Shown piece after piece: positions 31,850-42,429 of a stretch of DNA of 64,000 nucleotides. The notes beneath the pieces were generated by a model. It ran no database searches. It was given only the letters and a program-made list of their open reading frames with translations, and was not told where the DNA came from. The stretch lies in the NCBI GenBank assembly GCA_905221605.1, contig CAJNDS010002187.1, positions 423,501-487,500 of the forward strand. The letters are read 5' to 3'. How positions within the stretch are numbered: the first letter of the stretch is position 1; the number at the start of each line of letters is the position of its first letter. The DNA is from Symbiodinium natans. Lineage: Eukaryota > Sar > Dinophyceae > Suessiales > Symbiodiniaceae. Both the position numbers and the translations under genes were made by a program.

Positions 31850-32595
31850 AAACCCTAATGACCTTCGTGACCATGTTGTTTTTTTTTCTGGGCCCTAAAC
31901 CCTGACCTCCTTCGTGACCAAATTGTTTTTTTTCCTGGGCCGTGCCTCCAAAAACACCCCAAATGAGGGGGACCCCAGGATCGGCCCGGGTCCCAGTTCA
32001 AAATGCGATTTTTTAGTACTGAAATCGACGCTTCTGGGTGGGCTCTCGTTTTCTGGATTTTTGATCAAAACCGAGCCTTTGGGCCCTAAACCCTGACCCC
32101 CTTCGTGACCAAATGGTTTTTTTCCACCCGGGGGGGCCCTAAACCCTGACCCCCTTCGTGACCAAATGGTTTTTTTCCACCCGGGGGGGCCCTAAACCCT
32201 GACCCCCTTCGTGACCAAATGGTTTTTTTCCACCCGGGGGGGCCCTAAACCCTGACCCCCTTCGTGACCAAATGGTTTTTTTCCACCCGGGGGGGCCCTA
32301 AACCCTGACCCCCTTCGTGACCAAATGGTTTTTTTCCACCCGGGGGGGGCCCTAAACCCTGACCCCCTTCGTGACCAAATGGTTTTTTTCCACCCGGGGG
32401 GGCCCTAAACCCTGACCCCCTTCGTGACCAAATTGTTTTTTTCCACCCGGGGGGGCCCTAAACCCTGACCCCCTTCGTGACCAAATGGTTTTTTTCCCCC
32501 CGGGAAGGCCCTAAACCCTGACCCCCTTCGTGACCAAATGGTTTTTTTCCCCCCGGGGGGGCCCTAAACCCTGACCCCCTTCGTGACCAAACGGT
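31850..32595. repeat. 53-bp tandem repeat array
   Basis: Ten regular copies of a 53-bp unit (54 in one), containing CCCTAAACCCTGACCCCCTT, CGTGACCAAATGG and a T7-CCACCCGGGGG part, run from about 32082 to 32592. Two diverged copies lie at 31850-31945. Sequence like TGCCTCCAAAAACACCCCAAATG flanks the array on both sides. Open frames across it are repeat artefacts. Confidence 0.95.
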
Positions 32596-34570
32596 AGGGA
32601 AAGTTTGCCTCCAAAACCACCCCAAATGCACCCCCCACCCCACCCTCCCCGGTTTGAGAATTAGATTTTGGTTTTTCGGCCAATTGGACCTTGAGCTTTA
32701 AGCCTACTGGGAATGTATTGAGTGGACTTTGTATTTTCTCAATGTTATGGGTTTCTTGGGTGGGTGGGGTTTTATTCCAGCCCTTGACAAGCTGCTCGAC
32801 TAGTGAATGCTCGGACTTGAGATGCTGAACCCTAAACCCTAAACCCTAAACCCTAAACCCTAAACCCTAAACCCTAAACCCTAAACCCTAAACCCTAAAC
32901 CCTAAACCCTAAACCCTAAACCCCAACCCCTAAACCCTAAACCCTAAACCCTAAGAGTTTCTCTCCGTGTTCGAGTGAGCGAATTTGGGGGCTCGACTCC
33001 CGACAGCGGCTTATCAAGGACCGGACCCTTATAAGGGACCTTAGGGTGATTAGGGTTTAGGGTTTAGGGTTTAGGGGTTACTTAGGTGTATAGGGAGTAT
33101 ATATCGTCAAACTCAGCTTCGGCGATGTGATTGCATCTGCCCTCACCCTAAACCCGAGTCTCTGTGAAGCTTTAGGATGGCTGGGGTGTTTTGGGTTTAG
33201 GGTTTAGGGTTTAGGGTGAGCACATCAGCAAGTGCTTTCCCAGTTGCACTCTCAATCAGACAGGTTTAGGGACTTGATCAGCAGACGAGCTCGGGAAGCT
33301 AGGAAATGTGGATTGTCCGTGTGATTCGGGGGAAAGCACGTTGTGTCAGAGGCCCAGAGCATTCATGCCTAGCGTCTTCAAACCCTAAACCCTAAACCCT
33401 AAACCCCAAACCCTAAACTCTAAGCCCGATGCAACTCGCAGCCGAGGAGGAATTGCATCCAGTGGCTGAGCTGAGGCATGTAGCCTGGACTCCGGCACGG
33501 CTCCGCAAAGAAGGTTCGCTTCCACCCTAGACCCTAAACCCCAAACCCAAAGCCCTAAACCCCAAACCCTAAACCCTAAACCCCAAACCCTAGACCCTAA
33601 ACCACCCGAAGCCCAACTTAACCTCCTAAGCCGAACCCCCAAAACCCAAGACCGTCAAACCGAAGCGCCCCAAACAATACCCAAGCCTCAAGCCAATGTA
33701 GAGCCCAGAGGCCTGTCCCGCTAAACCCTAAACCCTAAACCCTAAACCCTAAACCCTAAACCCTAAACCCCAAACCCTAAACCCTAAACCCTAAACCGTA
33801 AACCCTAAACCCTAAACCCTCAACCCTCAACCCTCAACCCTCAACCCTTAACCCTTAACCCTTAACCCTTAACCCTGAACCCTCAACCCTGAACCCTTAA
33901 CCCTTAACCCTTAACCCTTAACCCTTAACCCTAACCCTACACCCTCAGTCCCAGTTCATTCTTAGTGGCTTGAGGATGACTTGCTGCTGTTTGGGGGTTC
34001 GGGGTGTTAGGACGACTTAAAGGCACAAAAAAGGGTCTAGGGCTTGGGGTGTAGGGTTGAAACCAAACCCTGAACGCCAAAACCCTTCAAGACACAGTGA
34101 AACTGAGTAGGCTGGTAGTTATGGAGCTATTGAGGGTTATATTAGTGTTCTTGGTGGTGTATATATATATATATATACATATAGCTTCCTGAAAGATATT
34201 GCTGTCTCTACATATTGGGTGTCCTTGTAGAGGACACTAGCAATAAACCATAATGCAGAGGGCGGAATGATCGATAATACTATTCCCTTATGGCCGAGGG
34301 TGCGGTCGTACCGCGCTACAAATTTTAGAACTGCAACATGTGGTTGTTGAACTACGCTACGGTGCTCCCTAAACCTTGCACCCGGTCCTTTGCGACAATT
34401 GCTGTGTACTGCAAGTTCGACAGCCATTGGGCTCGGTCGGCGCAACTTGGACTTGGACGTGTGCTGCGAGGACTGGTTCTTGAATGGAGCACTATTGTAT
34501 TCCGCTAACTACTCCTCGCTACCTCTTACTTCTTCAACCTGCACATACGACACTCGCCACGCGACAGACG
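32596..34570. other. Repeat-rich DNA, no gene seen
   Basis: CCCTAAA array at 32827-32955, TTTAGGG at 33050-33075 and 33195-33220, CCCTAAA grading into CCCTTAA/CCCTCAA at 33720-33950, and a (TA)n tract at 34155-34180. The unique stretch 34080-34570 has no recognisable product. Confidence 0.55.
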
Positions 34571-34574
34571 CTGT

Positions 34575-35280
34575 CAGTCCGCCAAAAGAGACGTGTTTTC
34601 AGTGGTCTGGGCTCCGTGTCCTCAATCCACCAAAGGAGACGTGTTTTCAGTGGTTTGGGCCAGCGAAGCTGCGAAAACGTGTAGCCTTTGGGGTCCGTGT
34701 CCTCAGTCGGCCAAAGGAGAGGGCCCGTGCCTTACGGTCTCCCGGGCTCTCTCCTGTTTGTTTTTTTGGTAGATGCACCCTTCGGGAGATGAACCTAGGG
34801 ATTTGGGTCAGAAGCCCAATCGCTTTGCAGCTTGGCCAAAAGAGACGTGTTTTCAGTGGTATGGGGCATCGAAGCTGCGAAAACGTGTAGCCTTTGGGCT
34901 CCGTGTCCTCAATCCGCCAAAGGAGACGTGTTTTCAGTGGCTTGGGCCAGCGAAGCTGCGAAAACGTGTAGCCTTTTGGGGTCCGTGTCCTCAGTCGGTC
35001 AATCCGCCAAAGGAGACGTGTTTAAAAGGGTGCAGATGCACCCTTCGGGAGTCGAGCCTCGGGATTTGGGTCAGAAGCCCATTCGCTTTGCCGCTTGGCC
35101 AAAGGACCTTTTTTCAATTCGAACAAAAAACGTGTAACCTTTCGGGTCCGTGTCCTCAGTCTCTCACAGGAGACGTGTTTGGGCAGCAAAGCTGCGGAAA
35201 CGTGTAGCCTTTGGGGTCCGTGTCCTCAGTCTGCCAAAAGGAAACATGTTTTCAGTGGCTTGGCCCTGCGTCCGTAAACC
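34575..35280. repeat. Complex tandem repeat, unit of about 85 bp
   Basis: About seven copies of a unit with CCAAAGGAGACGTGTTTTCA, GCGAAGCTGCGAAAACGTGT and TTTGGGGTCCGTGTCCTCAG. A longer segment beginning AGATGCACCCTTCGGGAG is duplicated at about 34772 and 35034, so there are two levels of repeat. Open frames of 60-166 codons across it are repeat-derived. Confidence 0.85.
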
Positions 35281-35283
35281 CGA

Positions 35284-35299
35284 CGCACACACACACACA

Positions 35300-35340
<41 letters not shown>
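35284..35340. repeat. (CA)n(CT)n microsatellite
   Basis: ACACAC then CTCTCT dinucleotide tracts. Confidence 0.95.
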
Positions 35341-35342
<2 letters not shown>

Positions 35343-35518
35343 TCCGCAGTACTATCTACTTGCTGCTAGAACACTCTTCCTTCTGCAGTCACTGCTTTTG
35401 CCACGCGAAGGTTGTGTTCATGGTCTCCGCTCTAATTCCTTCATGCCGACTCTCTAAGCCCTCAAGCGAGTACCAGCGCTTGTGCATTTCTCTTCGTTCT
35501 TGGCAGGAAAGCTTTCTC

Positions 35519-35593
35519 ATGGCGCGAAAGGTGCCGAAGTCTGTTGGAAGCAGCAAGGCACACGTCCCGTTTGCTGACATGGCCATTTGCTAG
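35519..35593 (+). CDS. Possible first exon of a small Cys-containing protein
   Basis: ATG followed by ARKVPKSVGSSKAHVPFADM and a stop after Ile-Cys. In a shifted frame downstream (to about 35765) Cys residues continue (KTFQACDVMHSWGWPKQC), so a zinc-binding protein broken by a frameshift or an intron is possible. It lies 330 bp upstream of the transposase and on the same strand. Confidence 0.3.
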   Translation: MARKVPKSVGSSKAHVPFADMAIC

Positions 35594-35922
35594 TCTTCTG
35601 AGTGCCGGAAGTGCTGAGAAGACCAAGACCTTCCAAGCGTGCGACGTGATGCACAGTTGGGGCTGGCCCAAGCAGTGCAACAAGGGAACCTTAACCCCAC
35701 AGAAGAGAGTAAGGGCCACTCCGGGCTATTGTAAGAAGCCCTCAACCCCAAAAATAAAAACCTAAACCCCTAACCCCAAACTGAAAAAAAATAAGCTCTC
35801 AGCCCTAAACCCTAAACCCGAACGGCCTGCAACATGGCGGAGCTCAGGGGTTCGAGCAAAGAGTACACCAGGCCCACAGCCTTACTGTTGGTTAGCAGGG
35901 AACGAGGGAATTTCCTTCAGCG

Positions 35923-37187
35923 ATGGCGGACGCCGCCAGTGCCGGGGATGCGGACACTCCCGAAGGGAGTAATCGTGTCCGGCGTGACCTCAAGTTTGAG
36001 CCTCTCGCGCAAGACCCTTTTGTTATCTCGCGTGACAAGATGAAGTCAGGACAGACTGCGCCAGAAGAGGTTCGGTTCGCTGCTCGTGCGTGGTTGAAGC
36101 AGCGCAAGCTGCTGGGTGGGTACTTCTCACAGCCACGGTTCACTGCAGACGAGCGCTGGGTATGCACATGCAGATGCACAGAGCACGACGCTTGTTTCAA
36201 AGGGGAAGGAGCCTGGTATCAGTTCAGTGGCTCTTGGCATTCTTCCCGCGAGTTCTACAGCCTGCGAGTGTCGCAAGCCGGAAACTGCTCTGGCGCAGGG
36301 CGACGTAAAGCTGCCAAGCAGAAGCCGCTCGAGCAGCAGCCAACTGTGGCCGAACTCCAAGCTGTCCATAGGGCTATAGATGCTCTTTTGGAACGGGGTC
36401 TTCGACCGACAGCAAGCAACGTCGCCATCCGGATGGGCACAGACAGAGTGGCAACAGACATCGTACGGTCCGTGCTGCAGCAACGCAAGAAGAATTCCCA
36501 GCTTGACACAACTGCAGTTTTTCACGACTCCTGGCCTGCCTTTCAGGAACACATTCGTCAGTACGAAGATCCGGACTGCAAGCCACTGTATTTTGCGGAG
36601 GTTACTTTGCGAGCTTTCAGCTATGTGGCTCTGCTGCCGCATTTCCTGGAGGCGCTGGGTCGGCTGTTGGCCGATGAGCAGACTTGCAACAACGGGTGGT
36701 GCATGTGCGCGGACTTTGCACACACTTTGTGTGTCATGAACTTCAAGTATGCCGTTGTGTGTGCTGTCGTTTTCAGAATGCTGCATGGCGTGTGGAGGAG
36801 AACGCCGTGGCCTTTGCTGATAGCAAGTGCACCCATAGAGACCGGCGTGGGCTACAAGAGAATCTTCACCCTACTCAAGCAAGAACTGCTTCGCAGGGGC
36901 ATTCGAGAACCGTCCCAGCTCAATGTCGACCATTTTACCGGCTCCATGTCAGCAGCCAAGGAAGTCTTCCCCTCAATCGTCGTCGTCCAAGATGTGGAGC
37001 ACATGCGGCGGGCCATCATGCTGAATCACAAGAAAGGTCGGCGGCAGCGTGCCCAGCTCGTCGCGCCGAAAAGCGCGGCAAAGGCGCGTGCCAAGGCGAA
37101 AGGAAAGGCAAAGGCGAAGGCCAGGGTTCGCCCACCTGTTCTGGCTCCGCATCTGGAGAATCGCCCTATATGGGTTGTGCAACTTGG
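35923..37187 (+). CDS. MULE-type transposase, block 1 (N-terminal and catalytic part)
   Basis: Begins at an ATG six to eight bases after a CTTCAG acceptor. Residues 75-110 form a Cys/His/Trp-rich region (CTCRCTEHDACF) that may bind DNA. Residues 225-365 resemble the MULE catalytic core: Asp264 in MCADFAHTLC, a P-L-L-I strand followed by IETGVGYKRIF, Asp336 in NVDHFTG, then FPSIVVVQDVEHMRR. A Lys/Ala-rich basic stretch (about 383-402) is probably nuclear-targeting. The frame stops at 37212, but skipping 118 bp (37188-37305) continues it in frame into block 2, giving about 770 residues. The product would cut and paste DNA; no terminal inverted repeats were found, so a domesticated gene is possible. 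The gene is not interrupted otherwise. Confidence 0.7.
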
Positions 37188-37305
37188 CATTGGTTTAGCA
37201 CTGCGTTTTTGATATACAGGATGTAGGCCAGACTTGGGCAGAAGAGCATTGGTTTAGCACTGCGGTTTTGATATACAGGATGTAGGCCAGACTTGGGCAG
37301 AAGAG
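37188..37305 (+). other. Probable intron made of two 59-bp tandem copies
   Basis: Two 59-bp copies (37188-37246, 37247-37305) differ at one base. Removing both restores the reading frame exactly; removing one does not. The border has a one-base G ambiguity (intron GC...GA or CA...AG), like the border at the EF-hand 2/3 junction. The alternative is a recent insertion that inactivated the gene. Confidence 0.55.
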
Positions 37306-38362
37306 TGTCATATTCCAGCTGAGGCTGTCACTCTTGGCAGACCTGTGCCTGCTGCCCGGCCAGCTTTTCTTCCACTTGGTGATGGACATTTGCTTGCTTC
37401 GCATGCGCCATGTGTGGAAGGAGATGCGCTTCGTGGCCTACTTCGAGGCCAACTACCTGCGGAAGCGCCGGGCCCCGCAAGGATCTGGGCTCGAGGTGAT
37501 GCATGATGCGACCTGGCGTTTCGGCATGGCGGGTCCTCTGCTGCGAGGGCATCCGCCAACGCAACAAACGGCCGAACAGGCCAACGCAAAGGTCAAAAGA
37601 GATGTGCGAGGGGGCGGCAACGTTTTGGACACTCACATGGCCGTGGCCGAGGCCTTGCGCAGCGCTGCGGTGGTTTGGACGTCGCCCTACCAGCCAAAGG
37701 ACGGGGCCAAGCCCTTGACACTCATGGCATCCAGTGATGAAGCCTTGGCAACGAGAAGCCCAAGGGCGCCGGACAGGTGGATGTTGGGAAAGCAGATGTT
37801 TCGTGTTCGTCGGCCATTTGGCTCTTTGGAGGCGTTTCCGCCAATTCCAGCTTTGCTTCGACGGTTCCGACTGGCCAACAGTGTCTACATTCGGGAAGAC
37901 ACCACAGGCCAGGGTGAGGCTCAAGTCCGCTGGGCTTGCGTGGCCACGAACAAGCCTCAGGCAGTGCCGCTGGGTCAGTTGGCGCTGATGCGGGACATGC
38001 TCCTGGAACGCAAATCGGAGGCCTTGATGCAGAAGCTGCTGGCCGCCAACATTGTTGTTCCTGTTGAGGACCAGCGTGCGAAGTTCAAGTTCGACCGGGG
38101 ATCTTATCATGCGTGTTGGTCCAAGTTCTCTCTTGTCTGGACGAGAGCTCGCGACTCTCAGGTGCACTGTACATGTTTTTTGCACAGATGGGCAGGCCAC
38201 TGCCCTCATAGCTACGCACTCGCAGAGTACTGGGATATCCAGACCTTTCGCGGCGCTGACGTGCCAGATGCTGCGCAGGCGGCGCAAGAAGCCAGGGAAG
38301 ACGCAGGCTCTGAGGAAGAGTTGAACCCCCGTGCTCCGAAGCGAGCCAGACGTTCGCGGTGA
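37306..38362 (+). CDS. MULE-type transposase, block 2 (C-terminal part with SWIM finger)
   Basis: Continues as VIFQLRLSLLADLCLLPG and FFHLVMDICLLRMRHVWKEM, the helical part after the catalytic core. QQTAEQANAKVKRDV may hold the third catalytic acidic residue (Glu). Near the end is a SWIM zinc finger: VHCTCFLHRWAGHCPHSY, i.e. C-x-C-x8-C-x-H, which in MULE and FAR1-type proteins binds DNA. The C-terminus is acidic then basic (PKRARRSR), a likely nuclear signal. Read alone it opens only with non-ATG codons, supporting splicing from block 1. Confidence 0.7.
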
Positions 38363-39314
38363 TTTGACAACAGAGACAAAAGCGCAGACAGCGCAGACCC
38401 TATCATTTATCGAGTCCTTGCGTTTCTGCAGCCGGGCAAGTGCTTAGATTTGCTTAGATTTGCTTGACTTTGCTTTCCGCGCGCAGGCGCCTCTGCTAGA
38501 CTTGACGGAGGACCAGGCCCGGGCGTTGTCGCTTGTCCCTGCAGACGCAAAGTAGAGACTTCCTGCCGAGGCGGCGCCTGTGCAAGGAAGCCCGGTGGAC
38601 CTCACGGAGGTCGCTTCCTTTACTTGTGCTCCTTAGCCTTCTGAAGAATCATAACCTCGAGTCAGCAGGAGATGCCTCCTCCCTACGAGGAGGACTTTTT
38701 GCTGTCGTGTGACAGCAAATCTGCTACGCCCCTGCATCAAGGCCCTAAACCGTGAAGCCTGCACTGGTAGACGGCCTCGGGCTCAGCCAGTGTTCTCCTT
38801 GTCTCCTTCGCTCTGCAGGTGAGGAGATGCCACCAACCACGCCCGTCACCTCCTCAGCAGGACGCGGGCAGTTGCGCCCTTCTGGCTGCAAAACAAACGT
38901 GTCCTGCAACAGGAGAGGAGCCGCAACCTCTGGGGCCTTGGCGCTTCCAAGCCCATGCCACGCGAGGCTGTCTTTGCAAAACACTGTCGTAGACCCTTAA
39001 CCCTGAGCCACTTCGTTCGCGGAGGCAGCGCAAGGATGTTCCGAGGGTTCTACTCTGGGGCTGGAGCCTCAGGATGACCAAGCAAAGCCCTGAGCCCCAG
39101 ACCTTACACGCGTGCTGCTAGGCAGCAAGACTCTCACGTTGCAACTGTCTGGACAAGATGCAGGCAAGAAGTGCTTTTACGAAGCTGATGTCAGACTTGG
39201 ACATTTTCATGCTGCCAGGGCTCTGCACCAGCAAGGGTTGCCGCGCGTTTGACAGCTGGAAGCTCGGTCGTGAAATCGCTGGCCTCTGCGCAGAAACTGC
39301 CCCCGACCTCTCAG
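38363..39314 (+). other. Region with exon-like pieces between transposase and SAP exon
   Basis: After CGCGCAG at about 38484 one frame reads APLLDLTEDQARALSLVPAD to a stop. From 38820 (after CTCTGCAG) another open stretch reads EEMPPTTPVTSSAGRGQLRP and continues to about 38953. These may be 5' exons of the SAP/histone-fold gene, but no junction could be proved. Telomere-like repeat is almost absent here. Confidence 0.35.
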
Positions 39315-39408
39315 GTGGCAGAGCTGAAGGCGGAGCTTCGAAGTCGTGGGTTGTCGCTGAAGGGCAAGAAGCAAGACCTTGTTCAGAGGCTTCAAGAGGC
39401 AGAGGCAG
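39315..39408 (+). CDS. SAP-domain exon
   Basis: After GACCTCTCAG the frame reads VAELKAELRSRGLSLKGKKQ and continues DLVQRLQEAEA, ending at a GC (GCATGC) donor. This is the SAP motif, a two-helix DNA-binding module with the pattern LKxELxxRGLxxxGxKxxLxxRL, found in nuclear and chromatin proteins. It lies 0.9 kb upstream of the H3-fold coding block on the same strand and could be an exon of that gene; splicing was not verified. Confidence 0.65.
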
Positions 39409-39534
39409 GCATGCACTTCGAGTTTCTGAGTGCAAGACTGTGTGGCCTTCGGTGCACACTTTTCTCGCATGGCTATAGAGTTGTACTAAACCCTAAACCC
39501 TGAACCCTCAACCCTTTGAATGGGGCATGCGTGC

Positions 39535-40230
39535 AGCTCGAGTTTCGCATGTCATCTGTGCGGAGGCTTCTGCCTTGCCGAAGACAAAGAACCCGCAGGC
39601 GGATTCAATGTGGCAGCTTCAGGGCCTAGGCTTTTGAGTTAAAGGCGAGGATGCTGATAATTTGAAAAAGGGGCGTGCTTGCAACTCGGGTTAGCGTGTC
39701 TTCTGTGCAGAGGATCCCATGGGTCACGCCTTGCCGAAGACAAAGACGGTGCAGGCGGATTGACTCGAGACTCTGGCAGCTTGAGGGTTGAGAGGTTGTT
39801 TTTTTGGTGACTTGTTTCCTATAGAGTTTTACTAAACCCTAAACCCGGAACCCTCGACCCTCCAGTCTCTTTGAACGGGGCATGCTGCTGGAGTTTCGCA
39901 TGTCTTCTGTGCGGAGGCCCCTGCCTTGTCGAAGACAAAGAAGCCGCAGGCGGATTCAATCTGGCAACTTGAGGGTTAAGGCTTTTGAACTAAAGGCGAG
40001 GATGCCAATAGCACATGTCCTGTCTTTGATCGGGATGTGCTTGCAGCTCGGGTTGAGCGTGTCTTCTGTGCAGAGGCTACCGCGCCTCACGCCTTGCCGA
40101 AGACCAAGAAGGTGCAGACTCGAGACTCTGGCAGCTTCAGGGCCAGTCTTGTGTGCAGAGGCTCCCCTGAAGCCGAAGACAAAGAAGCTTGAGGCGGATT
40201 TCATCTGGCAGCCTCTGGGGTTGAAGGTTT
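39535..40230 (+). repeat. Repeated module with PKTK motif (possible duplicated exons)
   Basis: Five copies, near 39561, 39709, 39914, 40066 and 40156, of a module whose best frame reads like EA-x-ALPKTKKPQADSIWQL. A larger unit of about 346 bp (39540-39885 and 39886-40230) contains them, including CCCTAAA remnants at 39830. Each module follows a GTGCAG- or GTGCGG-type end and reads as a basic linker. Two copies contain stops or shifts. It may be exon duplication in the gene that continues at 40194. Confidence 0.5.
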
Positions 40231-40918
40231 AGGTCGGGTTAGGGTCCGGAGTCCCGATCAGGACACTTCCGAAGTGGAAGACGAGGTGTTTGACCAGTCT
40301 GAGGCAGAGGAAGACAACTATGAAAGGTACACTGAGCCTCCTCTTGAAGCCCACACTGAGCTTGTTAGCACAAAGACGCCCTTGGCAATGGCTGTGGATG
40401 TTGCTGAAGCAAGGGCTGCTAGTGAGCCCATATCCGCGCGTGGTGGCCGTGGACATGAGGGTGAAGATCGTGTCAGCAGCAAGCGCCAGCGTCCGAAATC
40501 TCCCGACACTCACGCAGGGAAGTGTGCGTATCAGATCCCGAAGGCGGCATTTGAACGTCTCTTCCGAGAAGTGGCGGCTGACACCGCTGCGTCCTTGGAG
40601 GCGGACCTGCAGAAACTCGTGAAGACGGACAACGTTCGCCCGCCCACCATGCCCAAGTTCTCTTACGGTGCTCTCCGGGCAGCGCACTACATGGCGGAGG
40701 ATTTTCTCCACGGCCGCTTTGCAGACTCTGCGTTGCTGGCAAGACATGCCAAGAGGGCCACCGTGTGTGTGAAGGATATGAGGCTCGCCGCAGGCTTGAG
40801 AGAGGGTGCCTTTCAGAAGAATGAGGAGAATGCCCACTTCATGACTCTTAGACATGTACTCGCGAAGCGGAGGAAGGTGGCAGCAAAGCGTGCTCAGAAG
40901 AAGCCTGTTGCCACGTAG
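40194..40918 (+). CDS. Divergent histone H3-fold protein (CenH3-like?), last exon
   Basis: The frame is open from 40194 to the TAG at 40916; no ATG begins it, so it is probably a final exon, perhaps starting after GATCAG at 40261. Numbering from 40274, residues 1-85 are an acidic then basic tail, unlike the H3 tail. Residues 88-176 match the H3 fold: alpha-1 AAFERLFREVAAD (H3: FQRLVREIAQD), alpha-2 ALRAAHYMAEDFLHGRFADS and LLARHAKRAT (H3: ...IHAKRVT), alpha-3 KDMRLAAGLRE (H3: KDIQLARRIR). Loop 1 is expanded to about 25 residues against 8 in H3; extended loop 1 is a feature of centromeric H3. A basic C-terminal tail follows. A chromatin role is likely; centromere function is inference. Confidence 0.7.
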
Positions 40919-40979
40919 CTACCGTCAGCTTGATCTGCCCTTGATCGAAGCTCGGCGCCCCAGACCCGTTAAAATGTTT

Positions 40980-42416
40980 TGGGCCGCTGCCCTCCCCTCC
41001 ACACCCTCCAACGCGACGCGTTTTCGAGGTTTCAGGCTCCAACATGCCCAAAACGCGTAGCTACTGCTCGGTTGCGAAGTGAAGGCTCCATGCCCGTGGC
41101 CACTGCCCTCCCCTCCACACCCTCCAACGCGACGCGTTTTGAAGGTTTCAGGCTCCAACATGCCCAAAACGCGTAGCTACTGCTCGGTTGCGAAGTGAAG
41201 GCTCCATGCCCGTGGCCACTGCCCTCCCCTCCACACCCTCCACCGCGGCGCGTTTTGAAGGTTTCAGGCTCCAACATGCCCAAAACGCGTAGCTACTGCT
41301 CGGTTGCGAAGTGAAGGCTCCATGCCCGTGGCCACTGCCCTCCCCTCCACACCCTCCAACGCGGCGCGTTTTGAAGGTTTCAGGCTCCAACATGCCCAAA
41401 AACGCGTAGCTACTGCTCTGTTGCGAAGTGAAGGCTGGCCACTGCCCTCCCCTCCACACCCTCCAACGCGACGCGTTTTGAAGGTTTCAGGCTCCAACAT
41501 GCCCAAAACGCGTAGCTACTGCTCGGTTGCGAAGTGAAGGCTGCCCTCCCCTCCACACCCTCCACCGCGGCGCGTTTTGAAGGTTTCAGGCTCCAACATG
41601 CCCAAAACGCGTAGCTGCTCGGTTGCGAAGTCCCCTCCATGCCCGTGGCCACTGCCCTCCCCTCCACACCCTCCAACGCGGCGCGTTTTGAAGGTTTCAG
41701 GCTCCAACATGCCCAAAAACGCGTAGCTACTGCTCTGTTGCGAAGTGAAGGCTCCATGCCCGTGGCCACTGCCCTCCCCTCCACACCCTCCAACGCGGCG
41801 CGTTTTGAAGGTTTCAGGCTCCAACATGCCCAAAACGCGTAGCTACTGCTCTGTTGCGAAGTGAAGGCTGGCCACTGCCCTCCCCTCCACACCCTCCAAC
41901 GCGACGCGTTTTGAAGGTTTCAGGCTCCAACATGCCCAAAACGCGTAGCTACTGCTCGGTTGCGAAGTGAAGGCTCCATGCCCGTGGCCACTGCCCTCCC
42001 CTCCACACCCTCCACCGCGGCGCGTTTTGAAGGTTTCAGGCTCCAACATGCCCAAAACGCGTAGCTACTGCTCGGTTGCGAAGTGAAGGCTCCATGCCCG
42101 TGGCCACTGCCCTCCCCTCCACACCCTCCAACGCGGCGCGTTTTGAAGGTTTCAGGCTCCAACATGCCCAAAAACGCGTAGCTACTGCTACTGCTCTGTT
42201 GCGAAGTGAAGGCTGGCCACTGCCCTCCCCTCCACACCCTCCAACGCGACGCGTTTTGAAGGTTTCAGGCTCCAACATGCCCAAAACGCGTAGCTACTGC
42301 TCGGTTGCGAAGTGAAGGCTCCATACCCGTGGCCACTGCCCTCCCCTCCACACCCTCCAACGCGACGCGTTTTGAAGGTTTCAGGCTCCAACATGCCCAA
42401 AACGCGTAGCTACTGC
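40980..42416. repeat. Satellite of about 115 bp, 13 copies
   Basis: Unit contains CCCTCCCCTCCACACCCTCC, GACGCGTTTTGAAGGTTTCA, GGCTCCAACATGCCCAAAAC and GCGTAGCTACTGCTCGGTTG. Some units lack CTCCATGCCCGTGG, giving about 95-108 bp. Variants (5-A CCCAAAAACG, GCGGCG, CTCTGTTG) recur in a patterned order, suggesting higher-order units. It starts 60 bp after the stop codon of the H3-fold gene. Minus-strand frames such as WACWSLKPSKR are artefacts. Confidence 0.95.
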
Positions 42417-42429
42417 CCTCCCTTTCTTT

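Noticed and set aside
31850-32595. CRISPR array
   Set aside because: The 53-bp units are contiguous without unique spacers, and the sequence is eukaryotic nuclear.
34390-35600. Frames of 144-166 codons across the 85-bp repeat
   Set aside because: Repeat-derived, in three frames at once, with no recognisable motif.
36127-38287. Minus-strand frames of 219 and 319 codons over the transposase
   Set aside because: The plus strand carries the SWIM finger and MULE motifs; the minus frames carry none.
41000-42400. Several frames with WACWSLKPSKR or RRVGGCGGEGSG repeats
   Set aside because: Products of the 115-bp satellite; frames change with unit length.
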